NCBI GenBank assembly: GCA_039793685.1
Contig: JBDRAL010000095.1
Coordinates: 62,001 to 126,000, forward strand
Direction: 5' to 3'
Origin: JAAFHI01 sp039793685
Lineage (GTDB): Bacteria > Acidobacteriota > Blastocatellia > Chloracidobacteriales > Chloracidobacteriaceae
DNA length: 64,000 nt
The notes beneath the pieces were generated by a model that was given only the letters and a program-made list of their open reading frames with translations, was not told the origin of the DNA and made no database searches. Positions 15,978-23,300 of this stretch are shown here, one piece after another (the stretch's first letter is position 1; each line of letters starts with the position of its first letter). A program made the translations under genes and the position numbers.

Positions 15978-16538
15978 TCAGGCGGCTTTCGGCCAAGCGT
16001 ACATCACATCGCTCCGCAAGACGTACTTTCTTCCTTCAACCACCGGCTCGCTTTCATGAAACAGTTCGTGGGCGAAGACGAGCGCGCTTCCCGCTTCGGG
16101 AAGAATGTGAAAGTTCGGGTGGATGTTGGTCGCGCCGCCTTCGCAGTCTTCGTTCAGATAGATGATGAAGGTCAGAAAGCTGCGCTCGCCGTTGTCGCGC
16201 GAGAAGTATCCGTCGGTATGGGGGGCGAAATACTGTCCGGGTTCATACCGATAGAAGCGAATCCGCTCGTTCAGGCCGATCGGGTGCATGTTGCGGATGA
16301 CCGGCGGCATGAAGCGCGCCACCCGCCGCCAGATGCGGTCGGTGATTTCGAAATCGTCGAGGATGGCGCGCGTGTTGTTGCGGACGCGCTGGTTCACGAC
16401 GAAACCGCCGGTGGTGAGAATCGGCGCCTCGTCGAACCCGGCCCGTTCGGCGAGGTCGATCATGACGCGGCATTCGTCCGGGGCGAGAACCTCGGTGATG
16501 AGAAAAATGTCGTCTTCGTCGAGTTGAACTTTTCGCAT
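15978..16538 (-). CDS. 2OG-Fe(II) dioxygenase, prolyl 4-hydroxylase type
   Basis: A 186-residue P4Hc-type oxygenase. The iron site is visible as HTDG (His, Asp) and the distal His in LFHESEPV. KYVLRSDVMY supplies the basic residue for 2-oxoglutarate. FLTFIIYLNEDCEGG is the typical strand between them. Such enzymes hydroxylate proline, other side chains or small molecules using oxygen and 2-oxoglutarate in the cytoplasm; the substrate here is unknown. The start codon follows a GTTAGTA-type repeat arm after a short CTCCCC, and no Shine-Dalgarno sequence is visible. The next gene to the right is a possible RiPP precursor on the other strand. Confidence 0.88.
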   Translation of the reverse strand: MRKVQLDEDDIFLITEVLAPDECRVMIDLAERAGFDEAPILTTGGFVVNQRVRNNTRAILDDFEITDRIWRRVARFMPPVIRNMHPIGLNERIRFYRYEPGQYFAPHTDGYFSRDNGERSFLTFIIYLNEDCEGGATNIHPNFHILPEAGSALVFAHELFHESEPVVEGRKYVLRSDVMYAWPKAA

Positions 16539-16546
16539 GGGGAGTT

Positions 16547-16664
16547 GTTAGCCGTTAGTAGTAAGCGGTTAGTAAAGGATGCGGGCTGATAAAACGCAAG
16601 TTTTCACATACCCCGAAAACTGACCGCTAACTGCTGACCACTAACTGCTATCCGCTGGCCACTA
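16547..16664. repeat. Inverted pair of GGTTAGT-type heptad arms
   Basis: Left arm 16547-16573 (GTTAGCC GTTAGTA GTAAGCG GTTAG). Right arm 16620-16664, six units of the type GACCACT/AACTGCT. The centre is about 46 bases and unrelated. Confidence 0.85.
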
Positions 16665-16819
16665 AAAAAAGATGAGGGAATCCGTCGCCGAAATCCGACT
16701 TGTGAAATAGCGGTCTTCCGGAGCGATCGTCGTGTTTGCGCGGTCCGGCGGCGGGTCGGCTTCCCCGGCTCGTGCTTCGGGCGGTTCGCCCGGCACTTTC
16801 CAGAAAAGGAGAACCTTGC

Positions 16820-16972
16820 ATGAAGTCATCCGAACCGATTCGGACCGAGCCGTCCGAACCGATCAGGAAAACCTTTGTCGAACCCGTGCTGGTTGAGTTC
16901 GACAGTCTCGAAAAACAGATTCAGGGTCTGCGGATCCTCGAATCCTTCACCGGCAGCATTCTCGCGCCGTAA
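16820..16972 (+). CDS. 50-residue peptide with RiPP-leader-like motif
   Basis: AAAAGGAG lies 7 bases before the ATG and an intrinsic terminator follows 31 bases after the stop, so this small frame looks like a complete one-gene unit. The peptide has a repeated N-terminus (SEPIR-TEP-SEPIR), then FVEPVLVEFD, which resembles the YxxPxLxxxG leader motif recognised by RRE domains in lasso-type and related RiPP systems (Phe for Tyr, Asp for Gly). It ends in ESFTGSILAP. No RRE protein, B1/B2 protease or cyclase is adjacent. A dioxygenase and a radical SAM protein are within 3 kb, but on the opposite strand. Precursor status is inference only. Confidence 0.6.
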   Translation: MKSSEPIRTEPSEPIRKTFVEPVLVEFDSLEKQIQGLRILESFTGSILAP

Positions 16973-17003
16973 CCGTCGATCCTCCGAAACGGTTGGCTGG
17001 GTG

Positions 17004-17031
17004 GGGAGACGTCGCGTCTCCCCTTTTTTTA
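17004..17031 (+). terminator. Intrinsic terminator after the 50-residue peptide
   Basis: A perfect 9-bp stem GGGGAGACG/CGTCTCCCC with a 3-base loop, followed directly by a run of T. Confidence 0.9.
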
Positions 17032-17035
17032 CTGA

Positions 17036-17779
17036 CTACTGCCCGAAGACGCGACCGTAGAACGCGATCATTTCGGCGAAAGCGAGGTCGGTCGCATGCG
17101 CGTCGTAGCGAGGGCCTTCGTCGCGCATGAAGGCGTGTTCGGCGGGGAAGGTTTTGACGGCGTAGTTCGTGCCCGCCGCGTCGAGGGCGGAATGAATCAT
17201 CGCGCGGCCCTCCGCCGGAATGTGCGGGTCGGACTCGCCCCAGACCATTAAAAGTTCGCCGCGAATGTCGCCGCAGCGGGCGAGCGAGCCGGAATCGGCG
17301 TCCTTGCCGAGTTTTCCGTTGTGAATGCCCGTACCGTAAAAGCAGGTCGTCGCTTTCACATCCGAATTGAACGATGCGCGGAAGGCGAGATGCCCTCCGA
17401 TGCAGAAGCCCATCACGCCGAGTTGTCCGGGCGCGACGCGCAGATCGGCGGCGAGCCAGTCGAGGGTGGTCCGGGCGTCGGCGTCGAACTCGGCGACGGC
17501 AGTTTTCAGTGCGTCGTCGAGTCCGCGCGTGCGTCCGGCGTCGTCAAACGGAATCGCCGAGCCGGGCGGCTCGATGCGGTGGTAAATCTCCGGCGCGGCC
17601 ACGACGAAGCCGTAGCTCGCCAGCCGGACGCAGGCCCGGATCATCGGTCCGGTCAGTTGAAAGATGTCGGAATAGGCAAGAATGCCGGGATAGCGGCCTT
17701 CCTGCTTCGGCGCGGCGACGAACAGCCGCATCGGGCTGTCCTGAGCGGGAATGTCGAGGTAGTCGGTGGTAACGATCAT
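17036..17779 (-). CDS. Dienelactone hydrolase family protein
   Basis: A 247-residue alpha/beta hydrolase of the dienelactone hydrolase family. The nucleophile is the Cys in GFCIGGH, the acid the Asp in WGESDPHIP, and the base the His in PAEHAFMRDEG, all in the order and spacing of the family. It is probably cytoplasmic and acts on lactones or esters; the substrate is unknown since no aromatic-degradation genes are nearby. Its ATG is preceded directly by a GTCTGGA-type repeat arm, with no Shine-Dalgarno sequence. Confidence 0.9.
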   Translation of the reverse strand: MIVTTDYLDIPAQDSPMRLFVAAPKQEGRYPGILAYSDIFQLTGPMIRACVRLASYGFVVAAPEIYHRIEPPGSAIPFDDAGRTRGLDDALKTAVAEFDADARTTLDWLAADLRVAPGQLGVMGFCIGGHLAFRASFNSDVKATTCFYGTGIHNGKLGKDADSGSLARCGDIRGELLMVWGESDPHIPAEGRAMIHSALDAAGTNYAVKTFPAEHAFMRDEGPRYDAHATDLAFAEMIAFYGRVFGQ

Positions 17780-17780
17780 G

Positions 17781-18008
17781 GAAGTCTGGAGTCTGGAGTC
17801 GAGAGTCTGGAGTCAAAGCAAGTTTGCGAATCGAATGTAAAGGAAAAGAAGTCTGGAGTCTGGAGTCGAGCGTCTGGAGTCAGAAAAACGAGCTTCCGAA
17901 TCGAATGTAAAGGAAAACGGGGACACTTCAAAAAACTCAGAAGAACCATGTCGCAAAGTTGCCAGGTTCGTCGGACTCCAGACTCTCGACTCCAGACTCC
18001 AGACTCCT
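17781..18008. repeat. Heptad repeat locus GTCTGGA, left arm duplicated
   Basis: Left arm 17781-17814 and again 17848-17881, each followed by the same spacer ending CGAATCGAATGTAAAGGAAAA, so a 67-68 base unit is tandemly doubled. The right arm at 17973-18008 is the inverted complement and ends just before the radical SAM stop codon. Confidence 0.85.
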
Positions 18009-18013
18009 TCCGC

Positions 18014-19714
18014 TCAGTCGCCTGCCGCCGCGACGTTCAACTGCGCGGCGTCCACCATGTTGAGGCCGCGCGTGGTTTCGTAGCCGGGCACGATTTCCCG
18101 GTCGAACGGTTTTAGCCCGCGCCGGTCGCGCTTCACTCCCGAGAAATTCAGATAAAGGTGCTTTTTGTAGAGCCGCTCGGGGAAACCGGCGAAGCGGTAG
18201 AGCGGGTACTTGATGCCGTCGCCGAACAGTTTCCGGCCGAGCATCCTGTAGTAGAGCGGCACGCCCATCGAATACTTGTACCGTTCGAAGGTCCCGCCCC
18301 GGTAGAACTCCAGATTGTACTTCCAGCAGGTAAAGAAGAATTCCCACTGAAGGTCGGTCATCTCGATGAGCCGCGCGCTGTCCTGCCCCTTGAGGCGCGA
18401 GTCGTTGAGCGAGACGAACCACGTCGGCACGAACATGCCCTTCGCGTCGCGCAGTTCGTAGAGCAGGTCGAGCGAGGCTTTCGTGTCTTCGGCGGTTTCT
18501 TCCGGCAGCCCGATGATGAAGGTGCAGAAGGGATACCAGTTGTGCCGGTTGAGGATTTCCATCCCCTTTAAAATCACGTCGCGCCACTGGCTCGATTTGT
18601 ACGGATAGGCTTTGCCTTTCATGTACTTGTCGAACAGGCGCGGGCTGCCCGTTTCCAGCCCGATGATCGGATCGACGATGCGCTTGTTCGGGTCGGTCGA
18701 TTCCTGATGGCTCAGGTGCGAGTAGGGCACGCACCAGGGCGTGAGTCGTTCGATGACCGACGGGTCCTTGACGACCGGGGCCATCGTGATGTGGCTCAAC
18801 TGGAGCGTCTCGACGCCGGGATGGGTGACGACGCTGCGGAACAGGTTGATGAGCGCGTCGGTGTTGGTGACGAAGTTGGGGTGCTGTTCGTAGAGGAACA
18901 TGTCCTCCGAGACGAGCATGATTTCGGTCGCGCCCTCGGAGACGTTGTTCTTCACGCCCCGCATGATGTGATCGAGCGGGAAAGAGCGTCCGACCTTCGT
19001 TGCCGGGCCGCAGAACTGGCAGCCGCGCCCGCACCCGCGCGTGATTTCGACCACGCCGAAAGTCGAGCGGTGGCGGACGACGGGGATTTCATCCACCGCC
19101 GGCTGAAGGTTTTTCGGTACGTCGATGACGCGCGGCAGCGACGGATCGCCCGCGATGATGCGTCTGATGTAGTCGTTGAGGACTTTCTCCACCTCGCCCA
19201 TGATGAGGTGGTCCACCTTGAACTCGTCGAGCCGGTTGGCCGTCTGAATCTGCCACGCGCCGGGGCCGCCGATGACGATTTTCGGGCGATGTTTCCGGAT
19301 CGCAGGATGCTCGACGATCTTTAAAAATTCCGCCGCGTTGACCGGCAGCAGGTTCGGGCCGCCGAGTTTCGAATAGACGTCGGTGGCGTAGGAAATCCCG
19401 AGCGGATTGTGGGCGTGGATGCCGACGATCTTCGTCTCGGGGCCGACGAACTTGTGGAGGTTGTGCTCGTAGCAGACGACGACTTCTTCTTCCGGAAAAT
19501 CGCGTAAAAGCAGCGTTTCGACCATGCGGAGGCCGTTCGGCACATACTTGGCGCGACCGTCGGGCCACGAATCGCAGATGAGCGAATTCGGGTTGATGAA
19601 GGTCTTGCGGAACTTGTCGGGAATGGTGGCGGAGAGCATCTGTTGCCAGATGCTGTGACGGTACTCGCTTGCTTCGCTGGCGGAAGCGGTCAGAACGATG
19701 GTGGGTGACGGCAC
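18014..19714 (-). CDS. B12-binding domain radical SAM protein
   Basis: A 566-residue class B-type radical SAM protein. The N-terminal half (to about 210) has the layout of a cobalamin-binding Rossmann domain (ETKIVGIHAHNPLG, PKIVIGGPGAWQ, VDHLIMGEVEKVL). The radical SAM cluster motif is CGRGCQFC (CxxxCxxC), followed by SEDMFLY, IIGLETGSPRLF and FIIGLPEETAED. Such proteins often methylate or rearrange unactivated carbons; BchE, BchQ and BchR of pigment synthesis are in the same superfamily, but no specific match is claimed. The GTG at 19714 is chosen because GAGGAGG is 9 bases upstream; the longer frame has an unlikely leader. It stands alone with no obvious partner. Confidence 0.85.
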   Translation of the reverse strand: MPSPTIVLTASASEASEYRHSIWQQMLSATIPDKFRKTFINPNSLICDSWPDGRAKYVPNGLRMVETLLLRDFPEEEVVVCYEHNLHKFVGPETKIVGIHAHNPLGISYATDVYSKLGGPNLLPVNAAEFLKIVEHPAIRKHRPKIVIGGPGAWQIQTANRLDEFKVDHLIMGEVEKVLNDYIRRIIAGDPSLPRVIDVPKNLQPAVDEIPVVRHRSTFGVVEITRGCGRGCQFCGPATKVGRSFPLDHIMRGVKNNVSEGATEIMLVSEDMFLYEQHPNFVTNTDALINLFRSVVTHPGVETLQLSHITMAPVVKDPSVIERLTPWCVPYSHLSHQESTDPNKRIVDPIIGLETGSPRLFDKYMKGKAYPYKSSQWRDVILKGMEILNRHNWYPFCTFIIGLPEETAEDTKASLDLLYELRDAKGMFVPTWFVSLNDSRLKGQDSARLIEMTDLQWEFFFTCWKYNLEFYRGGTFERYKYSMGVPLYYRMLGRKLFGDGIKYPLYRFAGFPERLYKKHLYLNFSGVKRDRRGLKPFDREIVPGYETTRGLNMVDAAQLNVAAAGD

Positions 19715-19969
19715 GCGACAGAACCTCCTCAACCGAATGGTCCGGTAAAAAGCAGAGAAAGACTGTGAATCGAACGGGTTTCGATGTGCAGGTACGCTTC
19801 CGGTTTTACCCCTCGCCCCGAACATCGTCAAGCGGCATCGGATGACCCGACGAGCGGAAAAAACCGTCTCCGGCGTTGAAAAATTCCCTTTCGGGTTGAG
19901 GCGGCGGGTGAGCTATAAACGCGAATGGGGCAATCCGGACGGTACAATTTTCTGGAGTGACTTCATTCA

Positions 19970-20347
19970 ATGAGTGACACACCGCTGTACGTCTCGAAAT
20001 GCTCGTTAAAGAATTTCTGGCAGGAATACCGGATTTACGACGACCGGCTCGAATTCGACACCCTTTTCGGCAGGATGACCGTTCCGTTCGAACACGTCGA
20101 AACGGCCGTCACCACCAATTCCGACGTCGCCGACATGCTCAAGGGCGATTTGAAATTGAAGGGGTTCCGCTCGGCCCTCAAACTCGACTGGGCCAACGTG
20201 GTCGAACACGTCGTCCTCGACCGCGACAACGGCTTGTTGAAGCGACTGCTCTTTTCCCCCGACGACCCATCGGCGTTCTGCAACGCCCTCAACTCCGCCC
20301 TCGACGCCTTCCGGGCGCGGAATCCGGAATCGGCGGCGTCGGCATAA
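19970..20347 (+). CDS. Small protein with PH-like beta domain
   Basis: A 125-residue protein. SDTPLYVSKCSLKNFWQEYRIYDDRLEFDTLFGRMTVP reads like the first strands of a bacterial PH domain, and the rest (VVEHVVLDRDNGLLKRLLFSPDD...AFCNALNSAL) fits the closing strand and C-terminal helix. These domains commonly bind protein or membrane partners. It is followed after 13 bases by a DUF3592 membrane protein, and the two probably form a unit. Family membership is a judgement from pattern, not a firm match. Confidence 0.65.
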   Translation: MSDTPLYVSKCSLKNFWQEYRIYDDRLEFDTLFGRMTVPFEHVETAVTTNSDVADMLKGDLKLKGFRSALKLDWANVVEHVVLDRDNGLLKRLLFSPDDPSAFCNALNSALDAFRARNPESAASA

Positions 20348-20360
20348 CCGGCACGATTCA

Positions 20361-20774
20361 ATGGCAACCAAATCCAATCTGGTGATCGCGATCATGACGC
20401 TGACGTTCGCGGTCACCATCCTCATCGCGGCGGGACTGCTCTATTCGAGCAAGTCCCGCATGGCGAACGGCCCCGTCGCTCAGGGGAAGGTCGTTTCCCT
20501 CACCGCCCAGGAGAGCGCGCGGCCGGGAGCGCAGGCCCCGCTCGTGGAGTTCAAGACCGAAAAGGGCGACACGGTGCAAGTGCAGAGTACGCGATTCGCC
20601 GAGCCGCCCGATTACAAGGTCGGGCAGACGGTCGAAGTGCGCTACGACCCGCAAAATCCGCAAAACGCGGCAATCAATGTCTTCGCCGAACTGTGGGGGC
20701 TGACCGCCGCGCTCGGAGCCTTTGGCGGTGGGGCATTCCTTGTCGGTTTGGGCTTGCTCCTGTTCCTCAAATGA
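20361..20774 (+). CDS. DUF3592 membrane protein
   Basis: A 137-residue protein with two membrane segments (about 8-28 and 112-135) around an extracytoplasmic beta domain. The line GKVVSLTAQES...PLVEFKTEKGDTVQVQS, then VGQTVEVRYDPQNPQNAAIN, is characteristic of DUF3592. The role is unknown. It follows the PH-like gene by 13 bases on the same strand. Confidence 0.85.
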   Translation: MATKSNLVIAIMTLTFAVTILIAAGLLYSSKSRMANGPVAQGKVVSLTAQESARPGAQAPLVEFKTEKGDTVQVQSTRFAEPPDYKVGQTVEVRYDPQNPQNAAINVFAELWGLTAALGAFGGGAFLVGLGLLLFLK

Positions 20775-20884
20775 GGCGGCGGACCGGAATTTCTCGGAAT
20801 CTCTAGTCAGGTCGGCGGCGAACACAGTACACTGGAACGTCACGCTTCAGTTCAAACTCTCCCGCCGTTCAATTTTTCGCAACG

Positions 20885-23215
20885 ATGTCCGCTCCGGTCA
20901 CCATTGAGATGTCCCGCCTCGACCTGAAGAAACAGGTCCTGCTGGCCGGGGCTTCGCGTGCCGAGCGGGCGGATTTCGAGCGGCGTTTGAAACGCAGTCG
21001 GACGCTTACGCTGACCTCGGCGGCGGACGGCGCGGCGCTCATCGGATTGCTCGCGGCGTACCAGTTCGACGCGGTGCTGATCAAGCTTTCCGACGCGCCC
21101 GATACCTGGGCCGGATTGTCCTACATCCGCGAGGTCATGTCGGATTTGCCCTTGATCGGCCTGCTCGACGCGCCCGATCCGCGTCTCGAAGCGCTCGCCC
21201 GCGCGGAAGGCATCGACCACTTTCTGGTCGCGCCCTTCAGCGCTGAACGACTGCGCCGTGCCATTTCTCACATCGAAGCGCCGGAATCCGAAGACGACGC
21301 GGAAGAACCGCCGTCGCTCGCACTGGGCGAGGTCGCGCTCAAGCTTCACGCCAGTCTCAACCTCGAAGACGTGTTGCAGGCGGCGGTGAACGAAGTCTTC
21401 CGGATGACGCCCTGTATCAAGATCAGGATTCTGGTCGCCGAAGGCGAGCGCGGCGGAAGCGGGTACGAAGCGGTTCTGACCGCCAGCGGAGGGGCCGCCC
21501 TGTCGCCGCTCGATCCGGAGGAGGTGGCCGCCGAACTGGCCGCGACGCCCCCCGCCGCCGAACCGGTCACGCCGGTCGCCGACAACCGCCTGCTCGTGCA
21601 ACTGCGTCGCGGGGGGAATCGCGTCGGCCTCGGGGTCATCGAGTATCCCCGCCGGGTCAAACTTAAAAATCGCGAATTGACGGCCATGTCGCACCTTGCC
21701 GAGCATCTCGCGCTCGCGCTGGCCAACGCGGTCCAGCACACCGCCACGCGCCGCAAGCGCGATCAGGTTTTTCTCATCAACGAAGTCAGCCGCCAGATTG
21801 CCCGCAGCCTCGACCTCGACATGGTGCTGTCGGACATCGTCGATCACCTTCGGCGTTACATGGAATGCGATGTGGTCGCCATTTACACGCCGACGCTTGC
21901 GGGGCGCGACGGAAAGAACTTTCACATCGCCTCCGACCTCGGCGGGACGACCAGCGTCGTGACGGCGGCGATTCAGGGCGATTCCGGACTGATTCAGGAA
22001 ACCATGCGGCGCGGCGAGACGATTCTCGTTCGCGACCTGCGGCATGCCCCCATGTCGTACGGCCATTCGACGAAATCCCGTTCCAAAATCGCCTCGCCGA
22101 TCTGGCTCAACGGCGTCATCGAGGGCGTGCTGGAATTTGAAAGCGTTCGTCCGGACGCTTTCGACGTGGGCGACAAGTCGATCATCGAGGACCTCGCCCT
22201 CCAGATTTCGGTCGCCATCCGCAACACGCGGCTTTACCGCAGCGCGCAGGCGGAACACGAATATCTTCAGGCCGTACTCGATGTAGCCGAGGACACCGCC
22301 ATCATCTCGACCGACACCGAGGGGACCATCGTCACCTTCAGTCGCGGCGCGGAGATGATGTTCGGCTTCGACGACCGCGAAATGACCGGAACGTCGGTGC
22401 TGCCGCTGTTTCGCGGCTCGACCGCCAACGGCACGGTGCGGCAATTCATCGCGGGCAAGCTGCCGAGCGTGAGCGAATCAGACGTTCCGCTGCGCCGCCG
22501 TCACGGCGACGAGTTTTACGCCAGCGTCACGATGCGCCCGCTCCACGCCGACCGCAGCGAAGGCTTTCTGTTCGTGCTGATGGACGTCACCGAGCGTCGC
22601 GCCCAGCAGGAACTTCTGCACCGGCTGAGCATCACCGACGAGCTGACCAACCTCTACAACAAGCGGTACTACTTCACGATTCTTCCCCGCGAAATCGCTC
22701 GCGCCCAGCGCCACGGCAGCGTCTTTTCGCTGTGTTACTTCGACCTCGACGGCTTCAAACGGTTCAATGACGAACGTGGCCACGTCGCGGGCGACGATCT
22801 GCTGCGCTTTGTCGGCGAACTGACTCAGCAGACCATCCGGCGGCAGGTCGATCTGCCGTTCCGGTACGGCGGCGACGAGTTCGTCTTGATTCTTCCCGAG
22901 ACGAACGCCGAAGATGCGCGCCGTGTTGGAGAACGAATCTGTGAAACCGTCCGCGGATGGTCCGACGGCGATGTGACGGTCAGTTTTGGGATTGTCGAGT
23001 ACAAGGGCGAATCGCCCGAGGAACTCACCGTCCGCGCCGACAAGATGATGTACGCCGCGAAACGCTCCGGCGGCGACCGCGTCATCACGATCAACAGCGG
23101 GGAATGGAAGTTCCAGACCGGGGAGATTCCTTTCCCGAGCGGTGAATGGAGCAACGCCGTGGAAGAGAATGCGGAATGCGGAATATCGAATGCGGAATCA
23201 AATCCGAATTCCTGA
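20885..23215 (+). CDS. Diguanylate cyclase: receiver-like, GAF, GAF, PAS, GGDEF
   Basis: A 776-residue sensor that should make cyclic di-GMP in the cytoplasm. Residues 10-130 look like a degenerate receiver (VLLAGASRAERADF...VLIKLSDAPDTWAGL) without a secure phospho-Asp. Two GAF domains follow (about 145-290 and 300-450), then PAS (about 465-580, AVLDVAEDTAIISTDTEG) and GGDEF (about 590-755). GGDEF is intact near residue 660, with an RxxD inhibitory site (RQVD) five residues before it, so feedback inhibition is likely. No EAL or HD-GYP partner is near. The last 16 or so residues (ENAECGISNAES...) are translated from a heptad repeat arm. Confidence 0.93.
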   Translation: MSAPVTIEMSRLDLKKQVLLAGASRAERADFERRLKRSRTLTLTSAADGAALIGLLAAYQFDAVLIKLSDAPDTWAGLSYIREVMSDLPLIGLLDAPDPRLEALARAEGIDHFLVAPFSAERLRRAISHIEAPESEDDAEEPPSLALGEVALKLHASLNLEDVLQAAVNEVFRMTPCIKIRILVAEGERGGSGYEAVLTASGGAALSPLDPEEVAAELAATPPAAEPVTPVADNRLLVQLRRGGNRVGLGVIEYPRRVKLKNRELTAMSHLAEHLALALANAVQHTATRRKRDQVFLINEVSRQIARSLDLDMVLSDIVDHLRRYMECDVVAIYTPTLAGRDGKNFHIASDLGGTTSVVTAAIQGDSGLIQETMRRGETILVRDLRHAPMSYGHSTKSRSKIASPIWLNGVIEGVLEFESVRPDAFDVGDKSIIEDLALQISVAIRNTRLYRSAQAEHEYLQAVLDVAEDTAIISTDTEGTIVTFSRGAEMMFGFDDREMTGTSVLPLFRGSTANGTVRQFIAGKLPSVSESDVPLRRRHGDEFYASVTMRPLHADRSEGFLFVLMDVTERRAQQELLHRLSITDELTNLYNKRYYFTILPREIARAQRHGSVFSLCYFDLDGFKRFNDERGHVAGDDLLRFVGELTQQTIRRQVDLPFRYGGDEFVLILPETNAEDARRVGERICETVRGWSDGDVTVSFGIVEYKGESPEELTVRADKMMYAAKRSGGDRVITINSGEWKFQTGEIPFPSGEWSNAVEENAECGISNAESNPNS

Positions 23216-23299
23216 ATTTCCCGATTCTGTTTTTGCCGGTTGAAACGCAGCCGGTCCGAACGCCGCATTCGATATTCCGCATTCGATATTCCGCATTCC
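23168..23299. repeat. Inverted pair of AATGCGG-type heptad arms
   Basis: Left arm 23168-23199 lies inside the 3' end of the cyclase gene. Right arm 23263-23299 ends one base before the ATG of the permease gene, occupying the place of its ribosome site. Confidence 0.85.
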
Positions 23300-23300
23300 T

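Noticed and set aside
16820..16972. Lasso peptide precursor
   Set aside because: The leader motif is only similar, there is no Thr at the expected position before a core of suitable length, and no B or C proteins are near. Kept only as a RiPP-like candidate.
18014..19714. Naming the radical SAM protein BchE, BchQ or BchR
   Set aside because: Superfamily features are present, but no subfamily-specific segment could be recognised by eye.
20852..22444. 530-codon antisense frame in the diguanylate cyclase gene
   Set aside because: Mirror of the codon bias of the sense gene, with no recognisable domain.
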